A stretch of 64,000 nucleotides of DNA from NCBI GenBank assembly GCA_030144725.1, contig JASKMD010000012.1, forward strand, positions 2,983,555 through 3,047,554, given 5' to 3'. Under the pieces are notes generated by a model, which was given only the letters and a program-made list of their open reading frames with translations, was not told the origin of the DNA and did not search any database. A program made the translations under genes and the position numbers. The DNA is from Haematococcus lacustris (taxonomy: Eukaryota > Chlorophyta > Chlorophyceae > Chlamydomonadales > Haematococcaceae). Every line of letters starts with the position of its first letter. Position 1 is the stretch's first letter. Shown here piece after piece: positions 1 to 10,560 of this stretch.

Positions 1-416
1 ACAGGTGACAGCACATTCAACATAACAACACAGCAACAATGTTGGCTGCTGCTCTACACCACTGCCGCCTACCGCCTGCAATCACCAAGCATGCTACACA
101 TGTCATGCTCATGCTCACACTGCAAGCAAGCATGGAGGCATGGCTGCAACAGCCTATGCTAGCGCACACACACCTGCTGCCTCGAGTCACGCCATGCAGC
201 ATTTGCACGCAACCAACATCTCATGGACCTGTCATGGGATGCTCCTCCTGGACGCTCTTGGCTGATGCTTCTGGCTGCTCTTGGCTGCTGCTCCTTGCGG
301 CTCCTAGCGGCTGGCTGTCATGGCTACTCCTGGCTGCACTTGGTTGCTGCTCTTGGCTGCAAGGTAGGGTAGAGAGATCAGCTGACTCTAGGCTGTTCGC
401 GCCCTTCCACAACTGC
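1..416. other. Unassigned low-complexity sequence
   Basis: This stretch is rich in TGGCTGCT-like words. It holds overlapping open frames on both strands, but none has a recognisable domain. I see no gene here. Confidence 0.4.
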
Positions 417-702
417 CGGGGAGGGGAGGGGAGGGGAGGGGAGGGGAGGGAGAGGGGAGGGGAGGGGAGGGGAGGGGAGGGGAGGGGAGGGGAGGGGAGG
501 GGAGGGGAGGGAGGGAGGGGAGGGGAGGGGAGGGGAGGGGAGGGGAGGGGAGGGGAGGAGGGGAGGGGAGGAGGGGAGGGGAGGGGAGGGGAGGGGAGGG
601 GAGGGGAGGGGAGGGGAGGGGAGGGGAGGGGAGGGGAGGGGAGGGGAGGGGAGGGGAGGGGAGGGGAGGGGAGGGGAGGGAGGGGAGGGGAGGGGAGGGT
701 GT
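417..702. repeat. (GGGGA)n simple repeat
   Basis: A tandem 5-bp repeat of about 285 bp with a few GGGA and GGAGG interruptions. The Pro/Ser/Leu and Gly/Glu frames through it are products of the repeat. The G-runs could form G-quadruplexes. Confidence 0.95.
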
Positions 703-1724
703 GAGGGGGGGGATGGGGTTGGGTGTGGGGTGAAGGGGGGACGGCAGGGGGGGGAGGGCGCTGCTCATGGGTGCCGCTTATTGCTGCCGCTTCTAACTGT
801 TCATGGCTGCTCCTGACTGCTCCTGGCTGTCCCTGGCTGCTCTGCCAAGCTGCTTTCCTTGGCTGCACTTCTTGGCTCCTGGCTCACAACTGCTCCTGCG
901 CTCCAGGCTCCTCCAATACTCCACCGCTCTGCCGCTCTAAGCTCCTTGCTGTTAATGGCTGCGCTCACTAGCTGCACCTCTTAGCTGCGTAGCCTCCTAG
1001 CCATTGGAAGTCCACCTGCAAGCAAACCATGCCACAGACTTTACCAATCGATTGTTCGCTATATCGCTAGCTCGTCAACAGCGCACCTTTCCTTTTGCTC
1101 CTTTCGCTCGACCGGGGCGCATGTATGCTATGACTGGTCGCGATTGCTGTGTGGCTGCTGGCTGGCGCCTCACCTGCAAGACAGTACACCATGAGGCACA
1201 CAGTCGAAACGTGGCGAAAGAGGCTGCTGGATAGCGACGGATGGCTGGCACATGTGTTCGAGTGCTTGCCCGCAGCGTGCAACTGCTGGCGCAAATTGTT
1301 ACAGTGGTTGCTGTCCCCAAAGGCAGTTTGGGAAGTCTGGTTGGGATGTCGCCAGTTTGGAGTGTCGCTTGGGGTGTCGCTAACGCCACTGCCAACGCCG
1401 TTGCGACGATGGCAAGCGGAACTCGATGGCCGAGCCCAGGGTGCAGCCAGTTGGGGTGCTGCCAATTTATCCAAGCCAGAGGGAAAATATTCAAACCAAT
1501 TTTTCTAGTTTGGCTCGCCTCAGGATAAATGTTACCGGGAGACTTGACTGCGCACTCAACCATACGGTGGGCTGCCTCTGCTACTCAGCCTGCTGGGTCT
1601 TTCGTGCCCGCCAGCACCGTGACCTGCAGCACACACTGGGCAGCCTGCGTGGCCACCACCTCGTGCAGGGCCACCAGCGACACTCGGGCCTGATGGTGGC
1701 CGTCCAGGCTAGGTTTAGTGTACA
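703..1724. other. Unassigned sequence before the left TAGGGAGCG end
   Basis: Several short overlapping frames are present, but no domain, RNA or repeat could be recognised. The right edge is the 8-bp sequence GCTAATAA, which abuts the first TAGGGAGCGTC terminus at 1733. Confidence 0.35.
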
Positions 1725-1788
1725 GCTAATAATAGGGAGCGTCTCATGTACGTACATGTACGTACATGTAACTGTTACATTTGCGGGT
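1725..1788 (+). mobile_element. Left terminus of element E (unit 1) with flanking 8-bp site
   Basis: GCTAATAA at 1725-1732 is followed by TAGGGAGCGTCTCATGTACG and ACGTACATGT repeats, ending at TTTGCGGG near 1788. The reverse complement of the same terminus ends unit 2 at 24101-24155. An 11-bp TAGGGAGCGTC end and an 8-bp flank fit the hAT superfamily (ends of the TAGGG/CAGNG type, 8-bp target duplications). The flank recurs in reverse complement at 22125-22132, beside the opposite end of the unit 2 copy. Confidence 0.75.
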
Positions 1789-2340
1789 TATACTGGAGGT
1801 TTGCGACGGCCGGTGTGAGGGGAGTGAGGAGGTTTGCGACCCGACGCACCGACGGCCGTTCTTCGCGCAGCGGATATCAGCGCATTGCGCTGATCATTAT
1901 GGGCGTCGCAACTCACGTTGAAGTTAGCTTTGCAGGGTGTGACCCGAGCCTATGAGACCTGCTGAGGAAACAAGCCAGTCTATCACCAGCTATGTAAATT
2001 GCTATGTAAGATGCTATGTTTCGGTCGCAGTGGTCCGCAAGGGTCCGCAGCCCGCAGTCCGGGCCAAAGAACTCGCACTGTCCACTGATGTCGCTGCGTT
2101 TGAGCTAGCCATTGCCGCACACAGAACACCAGTCTCCCTGGGCAAGAACACTCGAGTTCCATGTCCTGTCACTGTGACTGCCAGGCCTTGTTGCCGTGTC
2201 ACTGCCAGGCCCCAGCCTCAACGCAGATCTTTTCATGAGTATGTTAAGATTGATAAGCTAGAGAGCGTGCGCACACGCGCAGCCTCCAGATAGGACTTAT
2301 ACATACAAGTCATATGGTCAAGATGCCTACTCATCACTCC
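1789..2340. other. Unassigned interior of element E, unit 1 only
   Basis: Unit 2 jumps directly from the terminal repeat to the GCTGGGCAG minisatellite. This stretch and the two repeats after it are therefore an insertion in unit 1 or a deletion in unit 2. No domain was recognised. Confidence 0.4.
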
Positions 2341-2768
2341 ATCCTGCTGCCTGCTATGCTCCTGTTGTTGCCAGCACCCCTACAGCTAGTGGGTAGGGTG
2401 GTGCTGCTGCCTGCTATGCTCCTGTTGTTGCCAGCACCCCTACAGCTAGTGTGTAGGGTGGTGCTGCTGCCAGCTGTGCTCCTGGTGGTGCCAGCACCCC
2501 TACAGCTAGTGGGTAGGGTGGTGTTGCTGCCAGCTGTGCTCCTGGTGGTGCCAGCACCCCTACAGCTAGTGTGTAGGGTGGTGTTGCTGCCAGCTGTGCT
2601 CCTGGTGGTGCCAGCACCCCTACAGCTAGTGGGTAGGGTGGTGTTGCTGCCAGCTGTGCTCCTGGTGGTGCCAGCACCCCTACAGCTAGTGGGTAGGGTG
2701 GTGCTGCTGCCAGCTAGGCTCCTGGTGATGCCATCACCCTTGCAGTTAGTGGGTAGGGTGGTGCTGCC
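2341..2768 (+). repeat. 60-bp minisatellite, seven copies
   Basis: Seven consecutive 60-bp units contain GTGCTGCTGCC, then CCAGCACCCCTACAGC, then GGGTAGGGTG. Copies differ by a few substitutions. Because 60 is a multiple of 3, long repetitive frames stay open on both strands, so coding cannot be inferred from openness. Confidence 0.95.
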
Positions 2769-3137
2769 TGGGGACACTTGGCAGGGCAGGCTTGGCACAA
2801 CTTGAAATCCCGTCTTTCTTACAGTGTATACAACGTAAATGAATAAGAGCAGGGTAGGTAATTTTGCAACCACTGAAGTCAGTTGTACAGCCTCACCTGC
2901 CTATGCTGTACGTGCCTGCTATTAGCAGCCTAGTTTCTGCTCCAAGTTGTTCAATAATGCTGCATACTCATCTCGAGCTGCGCCTTGCCAGGCACCTGAG
3001 AGGGCATGATTGCCAAAGAATGCCCGCTTGATGCCACAACTTCATTAGCAGCTGCATCACCCTTGACAGGAAGCTACAGGGCTTGGGCAAGCGCCTTCGT
3101 GACCATCTCAGTCACAAGCAGGTTGGCTGAGGCTGCG
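2769..3137. other. Unassigned spacer
   Basis: About 370 bp between the 60-bp minisatellite and the TAGGG tract. I see no gene or repeat in it. Confidence 0.4.
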
Positions 3138-3394
3138 AGGGAGGGTAGGGTAGGGTAGGGTAGGGTAGGGTAGGGTAGGGTAGGGTAGGGTAGGGTAGGG
3201 TAGGGTAGGGTAGGGTAGGGTAGGGTAGGGTAGGGTAGGGTAGGGTAGGGTAGGGTAGGGTAGGGTAGGGTAGGGTAGGGTAGGGTAGGGTAGGGTAGGG
3301 TAGGGTAGGGTAGGGTAGGGTAGGGTAGGGTAGGGTAGGGTAGGGTAGGGTAGGGTAGGGTAGGGTAGGGTAGGGTAGGGTAGGGTAGGGTAGG
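3138..3394 (+). repeat. (TAGGG)n interstitial telomere-like tract
   Basis: About 50 near-perfect 5-bp TAGGG units. Common green-algal and plant telomeres are TTTAGGG or TTTTAGGG, so this is not a canonical array. It sits inside element E next to other G-rich satellites. The long Pro/Tyr/Thr/Leu minus frames are products of the repeat. Confidence 0.95.
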
Positions 3395-4397
3395 GGAGGG
3401 GGCTGGGCAGCAGGGCTGGGCAGCAGGGCTGTCCAGCAGGGCTGGGCAGCAGGGCTGCCCCAGGGCTGGGCAGCAGGGCTGGGCAGCAGGGCTGCCCCAG
3501 CAGGGCTGCCCCAGCAGGGCTGCCCCAGGGCTGGGCAGCAGGGCTGGGCAGCAAGGCTGGGCAGCAGGGCTGCCCCAGGGCTGGGCAGCAGGGCTGGGCA
3601 GCAGGGCTGGGCAGCAGGGCTGGGCAGCAGGGCTACACCAGGGCTGGGCAGCAGGGCTGCCCCAGTGCTGGGCAGCAGGGCTGTCCAGCAGGGCTGGGCA
3701 GCAGGGCTGAGCAGCAGGGCTGGGCAGCAGGGCTGGGCAGCAGGGCTGGGCAGCAAGGCTGGGCAGCAGGGCTGGGCAGCAGGGCTGGGCAGCAGGGCTG
3801 GGCAGCAGGGCTGCCCCAGGGCTGGGCAGCAGGGCTGGGCAGCAGGGCTGCCCCAGGGCTGGGCAGCAGGGCTGCCCCAAGGCTGGGCAGCAGGGCTGGG
3901 CAGCGGAGCTGGGCAGCAGGGCTGGGCAGCAGGGCTGGGCAGAAGGGCTGGGCAGCATGGCTGGGCAGCATGGCTGCCCCAGGGCTGGGCAGCAGGGCTG
4001 GGCAGCATGGCTGCCCCAGGGCTGGGCAGCAGGGCTGCCCCAAGGCTGGGCAGCAGGGCTGGGCAGCGGGGGCTGTCCGGGGGCTGGGCAGCAGGGGGGC
4101 CCTGGGCTGGGCAGAGCAGAGCTGCCCCAGGGCTGGGCAGCAGGCCTGCCCCAGGGCTGCACCAGGGCTGGGCAGCAGGCCTGCCCAAGGGCTGGGCAGC
4201 AGGGCTACACCAGGGCTGGGCAGCAGGGCTGCACCAGGGCTGGGCAGCAGGCCTGCCCTAGAGCTGGGCAGCAGGCCTGCCCCAGGGCTGGGCAGCAGGC
4301 CTGCCCCAGGGCTGGGCAGCAGGCCTGCACAAGGGCTGGGCAGCAGGCCTGCCCTAGGGCTGGGCAGCAGGCCTACCCCAGGGCTGGGCAAAAGGGG
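3395..4397 (+). repeat. GCTGGGCAGCAGG minisatellite (element E, unit 1)
   Basis: Irregular higher-order array built from GGCTGGGCAGCAGG and GCTGCCCCAGG words. A shorter reverse-complement copy lies at 23537-24107. The two copies share the same order of variant words (for example the ACACCAGGG, CTGTCCGGGGG and AAAAGGGGGG variants). They are therefore homologous parts of the two units, not independently arisen satellites. Confidence 0.93.
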
Positions 4398-5513
4398 GGC
4401 CCCAACGCTAGGCTGGGCTGTGTTTGGCGACTGGCTGGGTTGGTGGCTGCTTCCAGGCTGCATTCCCTGAATCAGCACAGCGCACAGCGCACTGCGAGTC
4501 CTAGATTACCCGTAAGGGCAAGGGGCATCTGCATGACAGTCTGCTGTGTTGTCATGGTGTCATTGTGTTTGTTTTCATCTGCTGACGCCTGTAATGGATG
4601 AGCTCCTCACGCTCTGACGAGAGTGTTCCTCTAGTGCTCCTGTGCAGCATCGCGCGACAAAGCTCATTAGTGCAGTGCCAGTGCCAGTGCTTCCACCCAC
4701 CCAGCGGGCTGTCTCGCCAACTGCAATGGCTCCACTACTTCGTCGTCGATATCGCTATCAGGATGGGTCGCGACAGAACGCTTCTTGCTAGTAGAGCCAG
4801 CGGGCCTCTTGTCTGGGCCATCTTTGCGCTTACGACCACTGCCTGGCCCGCCCATCGGAGAACCCAAAAATAACCCCCCCAGCTTTTGGTTAAAGGATGT
4901 TTTGCACCACGGCCGTGCAAAAAGTCCGTGCAAACCATCTCGGTGGGGGGTCACACCCCGTGCAAAACATCCGGTTTATTGCCCAGTTATACGGGTGTTA
5001 CACGGGATGTTACACGGGATGTTACATGCTAACGATTTTGGGGTTCCTGGCATCACGGGCGTATAGCAGACTAAGCGTTCATCGCATGCCGCACGGTGCT
5101 ACGCCAATCGCACACGTCCCGTCACCGGGACATGCATGATAAGGTTGTGTAAAAGCCAGAAGTTGTTGCGTGTAGAAGTCAGAAGAAGAAGTAGAAGTAG
5201 AAGTAGAAGTAGAAGTAGAAGTAGAAGTAGAAGTAGAAGTCAGAAGTGCTGCGTGACGAGAAAGAGTCCGATCCTGCGCCTGACAGCCCGCTGAATGCCT
5301 TCAGGCATTGCTTCACCCCGGTCCTCTCGCGGCAGTGGGCCAAAACTTGCATTTGTGCCTGGCAGCCAACTGGCTCATGTTAGCGACGCCGAGCTCAGCC
5401 CGGTTGTTTGATGGGCACCTTTTGCACTGGCAAACCACAATGCCGTCGCTGTTGTAACGAAAGAGCGAACTTGCGATTTGCGAACTTGCTGAAGTACAAC
5501 ATCTGCTGACAAT
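4398..5513 (+). mobile_element. Element E body, unit 1 (first part)
   Basis: This sequence matches 22430-23530 in reverse complement almost base for base. A 95-residue frame (minus 4954-4667 here, plus 22981-23268 in unit 2) is identical in both copies and contains a basic GSGRKRKDGPDKRP segment like a nuclear-localisation signal. Another frame with CQCKRCP is also conserved. An AGAAGT microsatellite lies at about 5170-5240. With only two close copies, conservation does not prove coding, and I assign no product. The segment is interrupted at 5513 by a hAT transposon and resumes at 8008. Confidence 0.7.
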
Positions 5514-7999
5514 TAGGGAGCGCAATCTAGTCGAGATCTCGACGAGATCTCGACGAGTCAAATCTAGTCGAGATCTCGACTCGATTTGACTCGACTAGAC
5601 GGGTTTTTTTGAATTCTGCCATGGGATGATTTCACTCCGCCCACTCAACTAGCTGCAGGCAGGCTAGGTGCATCTATCTGCCCGCCTGCGTGCAAGGCAC
5701 TATGTAACAGTTGTGTTTGTAAGGTCGGAATGCATGTTTGGCTGAGGCATAAGTGCCGCCAAGCATGCTGAGTTGTGCGGCTATTGTGTCCACGTAGAGC
5801 GAGTGTATACGTACTCATCGACAGCCTCGGAGTCCTGTAGTGGTAATACAGTGTACTTACATCGTGAACTAAATCATGAATAAGTCATTGCGAACCATGA
5901 AGTCTCTAAAAGGAGCGTTGAGTGGTGCAGGATTACTACACACTACGAGTTGGGGAAGTGATGGTGGCCTGCAGTGATTGTACTGAGGAGGTGGTGGTGG
6001 CTGCCTACTCGCCCATGCGCGCGAGGAGCTGAGCCTCAGTGTTGTGGCGAGCACCCAACCCAGCGTTGGCCTTGATGTAGATGAGCATCTTGGCGCGCTC
6101 TAGGGTAAGCCTGGTGCGGGCGGATGTGAACAACCTGCCCCATGCTGACCAATTGCGCTCTGATGCAGCCGAGGTGGCATGCACACCCAAGAGCCTGCTG
6201 GCTGCAACAGCCAGATGGGGGAAGCCGCGGGGGCCTGCCTTGCCCCAAAAGGCTCGCCGCATGCTGATTGGCTCCACGGCCACCCTGCCAGCTGCATCTG
6301 GTGGCTTGGGGGCAAGCAGAGCTGCGAACCTCTCCAGCTCGCTGTCCCCCCAACCACCAAGCTGCAGCACATCTACCTCCCGCTGCACGGCTTGTTTGAC
6401 CTGGCTGTCAGTGAGGTCTGGTCGCAAATGCTTGCTGAGGCGTGCCACCGTGGTGATGGCGTCCTCCTTCTCCTGTGGTGACAGCAGCCCAAAGGGGGGG
6501 TGGGGAGATGCGTTGAGACTGTCCTTGGGCGGGGCAAAGTTCACGCCGTCTAGCACGTAAGCGGCTGGCATGACCGGCCAGTAACCCTTGGCCAGCCGCT
6601 CCCGCAACAAGTCTAGCACGCCCAGTGTCCACTGCGGATTGTCACGCGACACCTCAAGCACCCACTCCTCCGCACCCTGCACAGCATGGGCAGGGTTATT
6701 TGTGCAAGTGCGGGCGGGGCTAAGCATGGCCTGTGTGTTGCAAGCCGGGCGAAGCATGCTTGCCAATTGTACATGTTGTGCGCATGATGGCTGTGACGGA
6801 TGTGCAGCTATGCATGCATCACCTTCAACAAGGTGTGCCAGATGGGAAGTAGCTGGCTGAGGTAGGGATAGTCAGCCTCCAGCTTGTGGGTGAAGTCGCA
6901 AATAGGCTTTAGGAGCTTGATGACCGCGCGCAGCAACTTCCACCACTCCGCTGCAACATGGCATGGCAAAGGCAGCCAACGCACCAGCAACACCAGCAGC
7001 TGTGGCCACCTCTACACCCCATGTGCCACCTCTACACCTCTACACCCCATGTGCCCCCATGTACCCCATGTGCCACCTCTACACCTCTATACCCCATGTG
7101 CTTACCACCCCTTCCCCTCCCCTCCCCTCTCCTCCCCTCCCAGCTCACGTCGCATCAGGTTGTTAAAAACATCAGAGTTCCTGCTCGCCTTCTTCAGCTC
7201 AGGCCACTCCTCTGACTCCACAAGGCCACGGAGAGAGTCATGCAGTTCCAGCACATCCTCAGCCATGAACACGTTGTTAGAGAAGCGAGTGGGGTCGCGT
7301 GCCCGCACCGTCTTTTTAGGCTGTTGGCGCTGCTGCTGTTGCTTAAACAAGCCCCCCCTTATGGCAGAGCAGTCGCCGAGCACAAGGGAGATCTGCACCA
7401 CCTCCCCCAACAGTTGGGACACATAAGGTGCCCTGAGCTTGGAAGCAGGCAGGGTGGGCAGGGTAGGCCTCGCTGCAGCTGGTACTGCAGTTGTTGCAGC
7501 GGGGGCCAGCAGGAAGCCTGGGCGGGTGGGCTCTGCAATGGCAGGGGTGCCGGGGGAGTCTGCCCCGCCTAAGCCACCCGCCAGCCATCCCCGCCCTAAG
7601 GCAACCCTGTCACGTCCTCCGCCAGCCCCACCCTGCATTGGCGAAGTGCGCAGCAAAGAGAGACCCTGCACCATGTGCTGCCCATGCTTGTCAGTCAGTC
7701 AGTCCGGTGAGTTCGGGAGGCTGAGGCGGGAGAGGGGCCTCGGGCTCCATTTTGCGATTCAGACGCTGCTGGGCATGTCCGGGCATGTCTATGCAAACCA
7801 ACTTTAACCGCCACCCCAGCCAGGCCAGCATATCATTCGCTGAGCGGCGCCACAACGTCCACACAGGTGTGCTATTCAAGAAGGTGCGCTATTCAAAAGG
7901 CTCATCTCGAGTCCATCTCGACCGTCGAGTCGAGTCGAGTCAAAACTCGACTCGAAATTTCGAGTCGAGACGTCTCGTCTAGTCGAGTTGCGCTCCTTA
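5514..7999 (-). mobile_element. hAT DNA transposon with 8-bp target duplication
   Basis: The element starts TAGGGAGCGCAA at 5514 and ends TTGCGCTCCTTA at 7999, an imperfect 12-bp terminal inverted repeat. CTGACAAT directly flanks both ends (5506-5513 and 8000-8007), the 8-bp duplication typical of hAT. Inside each end are TCGAGATCTCGAC-like palindromic subterminal repeats. The related sequence in unit 2 (about 22405-22425, minus strand) lacks the element and so shows the empty site. The element encodes a hAT-type transposase on the minus strand. Confidence 0.93.
6005..7674 (-). CDS. hAT family transposase, multi-exon (exon limits approximate)
   Basis: The transposase cuts and pastes the enclosing element. 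Three minus-strand blocks are visible: about 7674-7102 (N-terminal, with a Gln-rich run and FSNNVFMAEDVLELHDSL), 6993-6808 (WWKLLRAVIKLLKPICDFTH, a segment typical of hAT cores) and 6766-6005. The last block ends with the C-terminal dimerisation domain: SAASERNWSAWG, then LFTSARTRLTLERAKMLIYI. That signature is what makes the hAT assignment firm. Stops and low-complexity DNA between the blocks (about 7000-7140, CT-rich) are probably introns. The block limits are ORF limits, not proven splice sites. I did not identify an N-terminal zinc finger or all catalytic acidic residues, so activity is uncertain. Confidence 0.85.
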
Positions 8000-8007
8000 C
8001 TGACAAT

Positions 8008-8247
8008 GTGACACTGTTGTAGACCTGTTGCTTGGAAGCATTGTCAGCAGCCATCAGCAGCTGCTCGAACTGCGACTGCGGCTTGCCGAGCTGCAGCTCG
8101 CGGCCCGCGACCCCAAAAATATTTTCTGGTGCGGGAGCAGTTGCGACCAGTGCGGCGGGGTGTACAAGCTCACTGTAATCGAGCCGAGCAGCTAAGAAGG
8201 CTATGTAACATGACCGGCACGTGTACGTATACGGGATGTAACATGTA
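8008..8247 (+). mobile_element. Element E body, unit 1 (second part)
   Basis: Continues the match to unit 2 (22202-22430, reverse complement) after the hAT insertion. It reaches ATGTAACATGTA at 8247, where the Harbinger-like element begins. In unit 2 the same point leads into a 55-bp terminus that is missing here. Confidence 0.8.
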
Positions 8248-8465
8248 GGCCCTGTTCGCACTCGATTCGTTTTTCGTTTTTCGTTTTTCTCGCCTAACCG
8301 ACGCACTTTATCGCGTTTAGGGCCACTGGCCGCGTCCCTGCTCGTTGTGACCCTGCACGATTAGATTACGCATTCACAGCAGTCAGGGGCGCTGCTCAGC
8401 AGCCCCAAAGGAGACGGCGAGGGGCGGTCGGTTTCGTCGGTTCTTGCACTTTAACGAAAGTACCC

Positions 8466-8541
8466 GCCCGTCATTCTACATCATTCTAGCCTCCTTTCCG
8501 CCGCGTTTGAACCGAGGTTAGAATGATGTAGAATGACGGGC
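8466..8541. repeat. 23-bp perfect inverted repeat (hairpin)
   Basis: Arms 8466-8488 and 8519-8541 (GCCCGTCATTCTACATCATT onward) are exact reverse complements around a spacer of about 30 bases. It could be a tiny foldback element or a regulatory hairpin upstream of the frame at 8544. Confidence 0.85.
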
Positions 8542-8543
8542 CG

Positions 8544-9038
8544 TTGGGTCAGGTGAAGGAATCTTTTAAGCAGGGTAGCCGTACAGGGAAGTCCGCTGCG
8601 ACAAATGCAGCAGCCCAATCTGCCACAGTTGCAGGCCCAGCTGCGTCTCCTCTTACAGGCGCGAGCTCAGACGCAAACGTCGCCGATGCTGGCACGGCAG
8701 GGCCAGCCTATGCAAGCCTTTCAGCCCCAGGCGCAGCAAGCCGTGCCAACGCAGCTGCAGCCCGCCCAGCTGTTTCCGATGTTGCAGGCCCCGCAGAATC
8801 GGACGCAGGCGTCGCCAACGTTGGCACTGCAAGGCCAGCCTGGGCGGTTGCTACATTTGTTCCAGGCCCCGCAGAATCAGACGCAGCGGCCACAGACACC
8901 CAGCGGCACCCAGCTAATTCAACCGCAGCCTCTTCCATTCAGGTGTCCCCAACATTCAAAAAATGGCTGGAAATGATAGGAAACCGACCCCTGGTAATCA
9001 AAACGACGCCGCGTCTCAGCCACGTGGTTTCTATTTAG
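8544..9038 (+). CDS. Hypothetical Ala/Pro/Gln-rich frame in the Harbinger-like element
   Basis: A 164-residue frame of Ala/Ser/Pro/Gly repeats in which the words GPAESDA and AGTA recur. It ends in a less biased tail (FKKWLEMIGNRPLVIKTTPR). A Gln-rich alternative frame (8605-8976) overlaps it, and either could be the coding one. I recognise no domain. Its position just inside the left end suggests it belongs to the element. Confidence 0.3.
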   Translation: MGQVKESFKQGSRTGKSAATNAAAQSATVAGPAASPLTGASSDANVADAGTAGPAYASLSAPGAASRANAAAARPAVSDVAGPAESDAGVANVGTARPAWAVATFVPGPAESDAAATDTQRHPANSTAASSIQVSPTFKKWLEMIGNRPLVIKTTPRLSHVVSI

Positions 9039-9228
9039 GTTTCGCACATCCCTGGATAGAGGACTCTGTCAGCTATGCGGTGCAGCTTGTAACATTAAAT
9101 ACTGTGCACTGTGCTGAGTGCTATGGCGGCTCGAATCTTGACATTCAAATTCATGCCAGTTTTGCTCATGCGAGCCTCGCCGCGACCGACCGCCGCGACC
9201 GACGTGGCCCAGTAGCCTCTGCAAACAG

Positions 9229-10272
9229 TCAGGGACAGTCGCCGCAGTCAAAACAATGCACATGGCACGCAAAACCGATGTAACGACGCCCCTCCACCCA
9301 TGCTCGGAAGTATACAACGCTGGTGCATTGCTTGACCGCTTCGTGAGTAGTACCTACTACCTGGCCACTCTGTAAGGCCACACAAGGTGTGTAGGCCATT
9401 GCTACGTTACCTTGCTCGACTTGTTGGGTCCGGTCCCTCCCGCCCGCCCTCCGCTTGCGTGTCGAGCTGGTGTCCAGCTCCGCCCTGACCCCCTGCTGCT
9501 CAGCTGGAGGGGTGGGCAGCCCAGGGGCAGCACCAGCACCTGCTGCCTGCTGCTGCCAGGGGGGTGCAGCAGGAGGGGGGGGCAGCCCAGGGGCAGCACC
9601 AGCACCAGCCGCCAGCTCCTGCCAGGGGGGTGCAGCAGGAGGTGGTAGCAGGTCAGGGGCGGCACCAGCACCAGCTGCCTGCTGCTGCCAGGGGGGTGCA
9701 GCAGGAGTGGGGGGCAGGTCAGGTGCGGCACCAACACCTGCTGCCTGCTGCTGCCAGGGGGGTGCAGCAGGAGGGGGGGGCAGGTCAGGGGCGGCACCAG
9801 CACCTGCTGCCTGCTGCTGCCAGGGGGGTGCAGCAGGAGGGGGGGGCAGGTCAGGGGCGGCACCAGCACCGGCACCTGCTGCTACCCCCAGCTCATCGCC
9901 ATGCAGGGCGGCTACTGTGTTGCAGATATGGGCCATGACAAGACCCTTCAGCTTGGGCTTCAGCCACCCCTTCATAAGCTCCTGCTGGTGGAAGCGAAGG
10001 TAAGCTTGCAACTCCCTAACAGATAGCTTAGGTGCTGCCTGTAGGTGCTGGTGCTTCTCCTCAAGGTCGTGCACTTTGGCAGCAAGGACCTCCTCAATAG
10101 CATGTAGCAACTGAGCCTCGGTCATCAGCAGCTCATTCTCTGCCTGCACCTCCTGGGCAATGTCGTTAGCCCTCCTTGCTGTAGCTTTTAGGCCATTAGG
10201 ACTGTGCAGGTGAGCAGCCCTTGGTGACTTTACAAGTGCTGCAAGATGAGCACGCTGCCGGCTGGGACTCAT
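9229..10272 (-). CDS. Hypothetical coiled-coil/proline-repeat protein of the Harbinger-like element
   Basis: A 347-residue minus frame. Residues 1-130 are charged and leucine-rich (QAENELLMTEAQLLHAIEEV, then KVHDLEEKHQHLQ), consistent with a coiled coil. Next come about six copies of a 21-22-residue PPPPAAPPWQQQAAGAGAAP repeat encoded by a 63-66-bp minisatellite. The basic tail (STRKRRAGGRDR) is followed by a Cys/His-containing end (CHVHCFDCGDCP). I recognise no named family. The non-repetitive N-terminus argues for real coding. It could be an accessory protein of the element or a captured host exon. Confidence 0.45.
   Translation of the reverse strand: MSPSRQRAHLAALVKSPRAAHLHSPNGLKATARRANDIAQEVQAENELLMTEAQLLHAIEEVLAAKVHDLEEKHQHLQAAPKLSVRELQAYLRFHQQELMKGWLKPKLKGLVMAHICNTVAALHGDELGVAAGAGAGAAPDLPPPPAAPPWQQQAAGAGAAPDLPPPPAAPPWQQQAAGVGAAPDLPPTPAAPPWQQQAAGAGAAPDLLPPPAAPPWQELAAGAGAAPGLPPPPAAPPWQQQAAGAGAAPGLPTPPAEQQGVRAELDTSSTRKRRAGGRDRTQQVEQGNVAMAYTPCVALQSGQVVGTTHEAVKQCTSVVYFRAWVEGRRYIGFACHVHCFDCGDCP
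9530..9880. repeat. 63-66-bp minisatellite
   Basis: Five to six tandem units containing CTGCTGCCAGGGGGGTGCAG, with a spacing of 63 or 66 bp, so the minus frame stays open. It encodes the proline repeat of the 9229-10272 frame. Confidence 0.9.
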
Positions 10273-10309
10273 GGGTTTGCGTCTTGCAATGACTTGCTAG
10301 GGCCAGGGG

Positions 10310-10560
10310 GCGACATTGATAGGGGCTGGGAGGGGGTGGGAAGGGGTGGGCATGGGTGGGAGGGGGTGGGAGGGGGTGGCGGGGGTGGGAGGGGCTGGGA
10401 AGGGGTGGGAAGGGGTGGGAGGGGGTGGGAAGGGTTGGCGGGGCAGTGAGGGGGCAGTGCGGGGGCGGGAGGGGGTGGGAGGCTTCTGCGGGGCCTGGGA
10501 GGTGGTGGGGGTGGTGGGGCTGCAAGGGGGTGGTGGGGCTGCAAGGGGGTGCGAGGTCCA
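10310..10560 (+). repeat. G-rich (GGGTGGGA)n tract
   Basis: About 250 bp of GGGAGGGGGTGGGA-type repeats, strongly G-skewed on the plus strand. This is low complexity and I see no gene in it. Confidence 0.9.

Noticed and set aside
2341..2768. Possible CRISPR-like array (60-bp units)
   Set aside because: Units are contiguous, with no unique spacers. This is a minisatellite in a eukaryotic genome.
3138..3394. True telomere or chromosome end
   Set aside because: The motif is 5 bp, not the 7- or 8-bp green-lineage repeat, and unique sequence continues on both sides.
3074..4478. Long proline-, tyrosine- and alanine-rich frames
   Set aside because: They arise from the TAGGG tract and the GCTGGGCAG minisatellite; frames are open on both strands and differ in length between the two unit copies.
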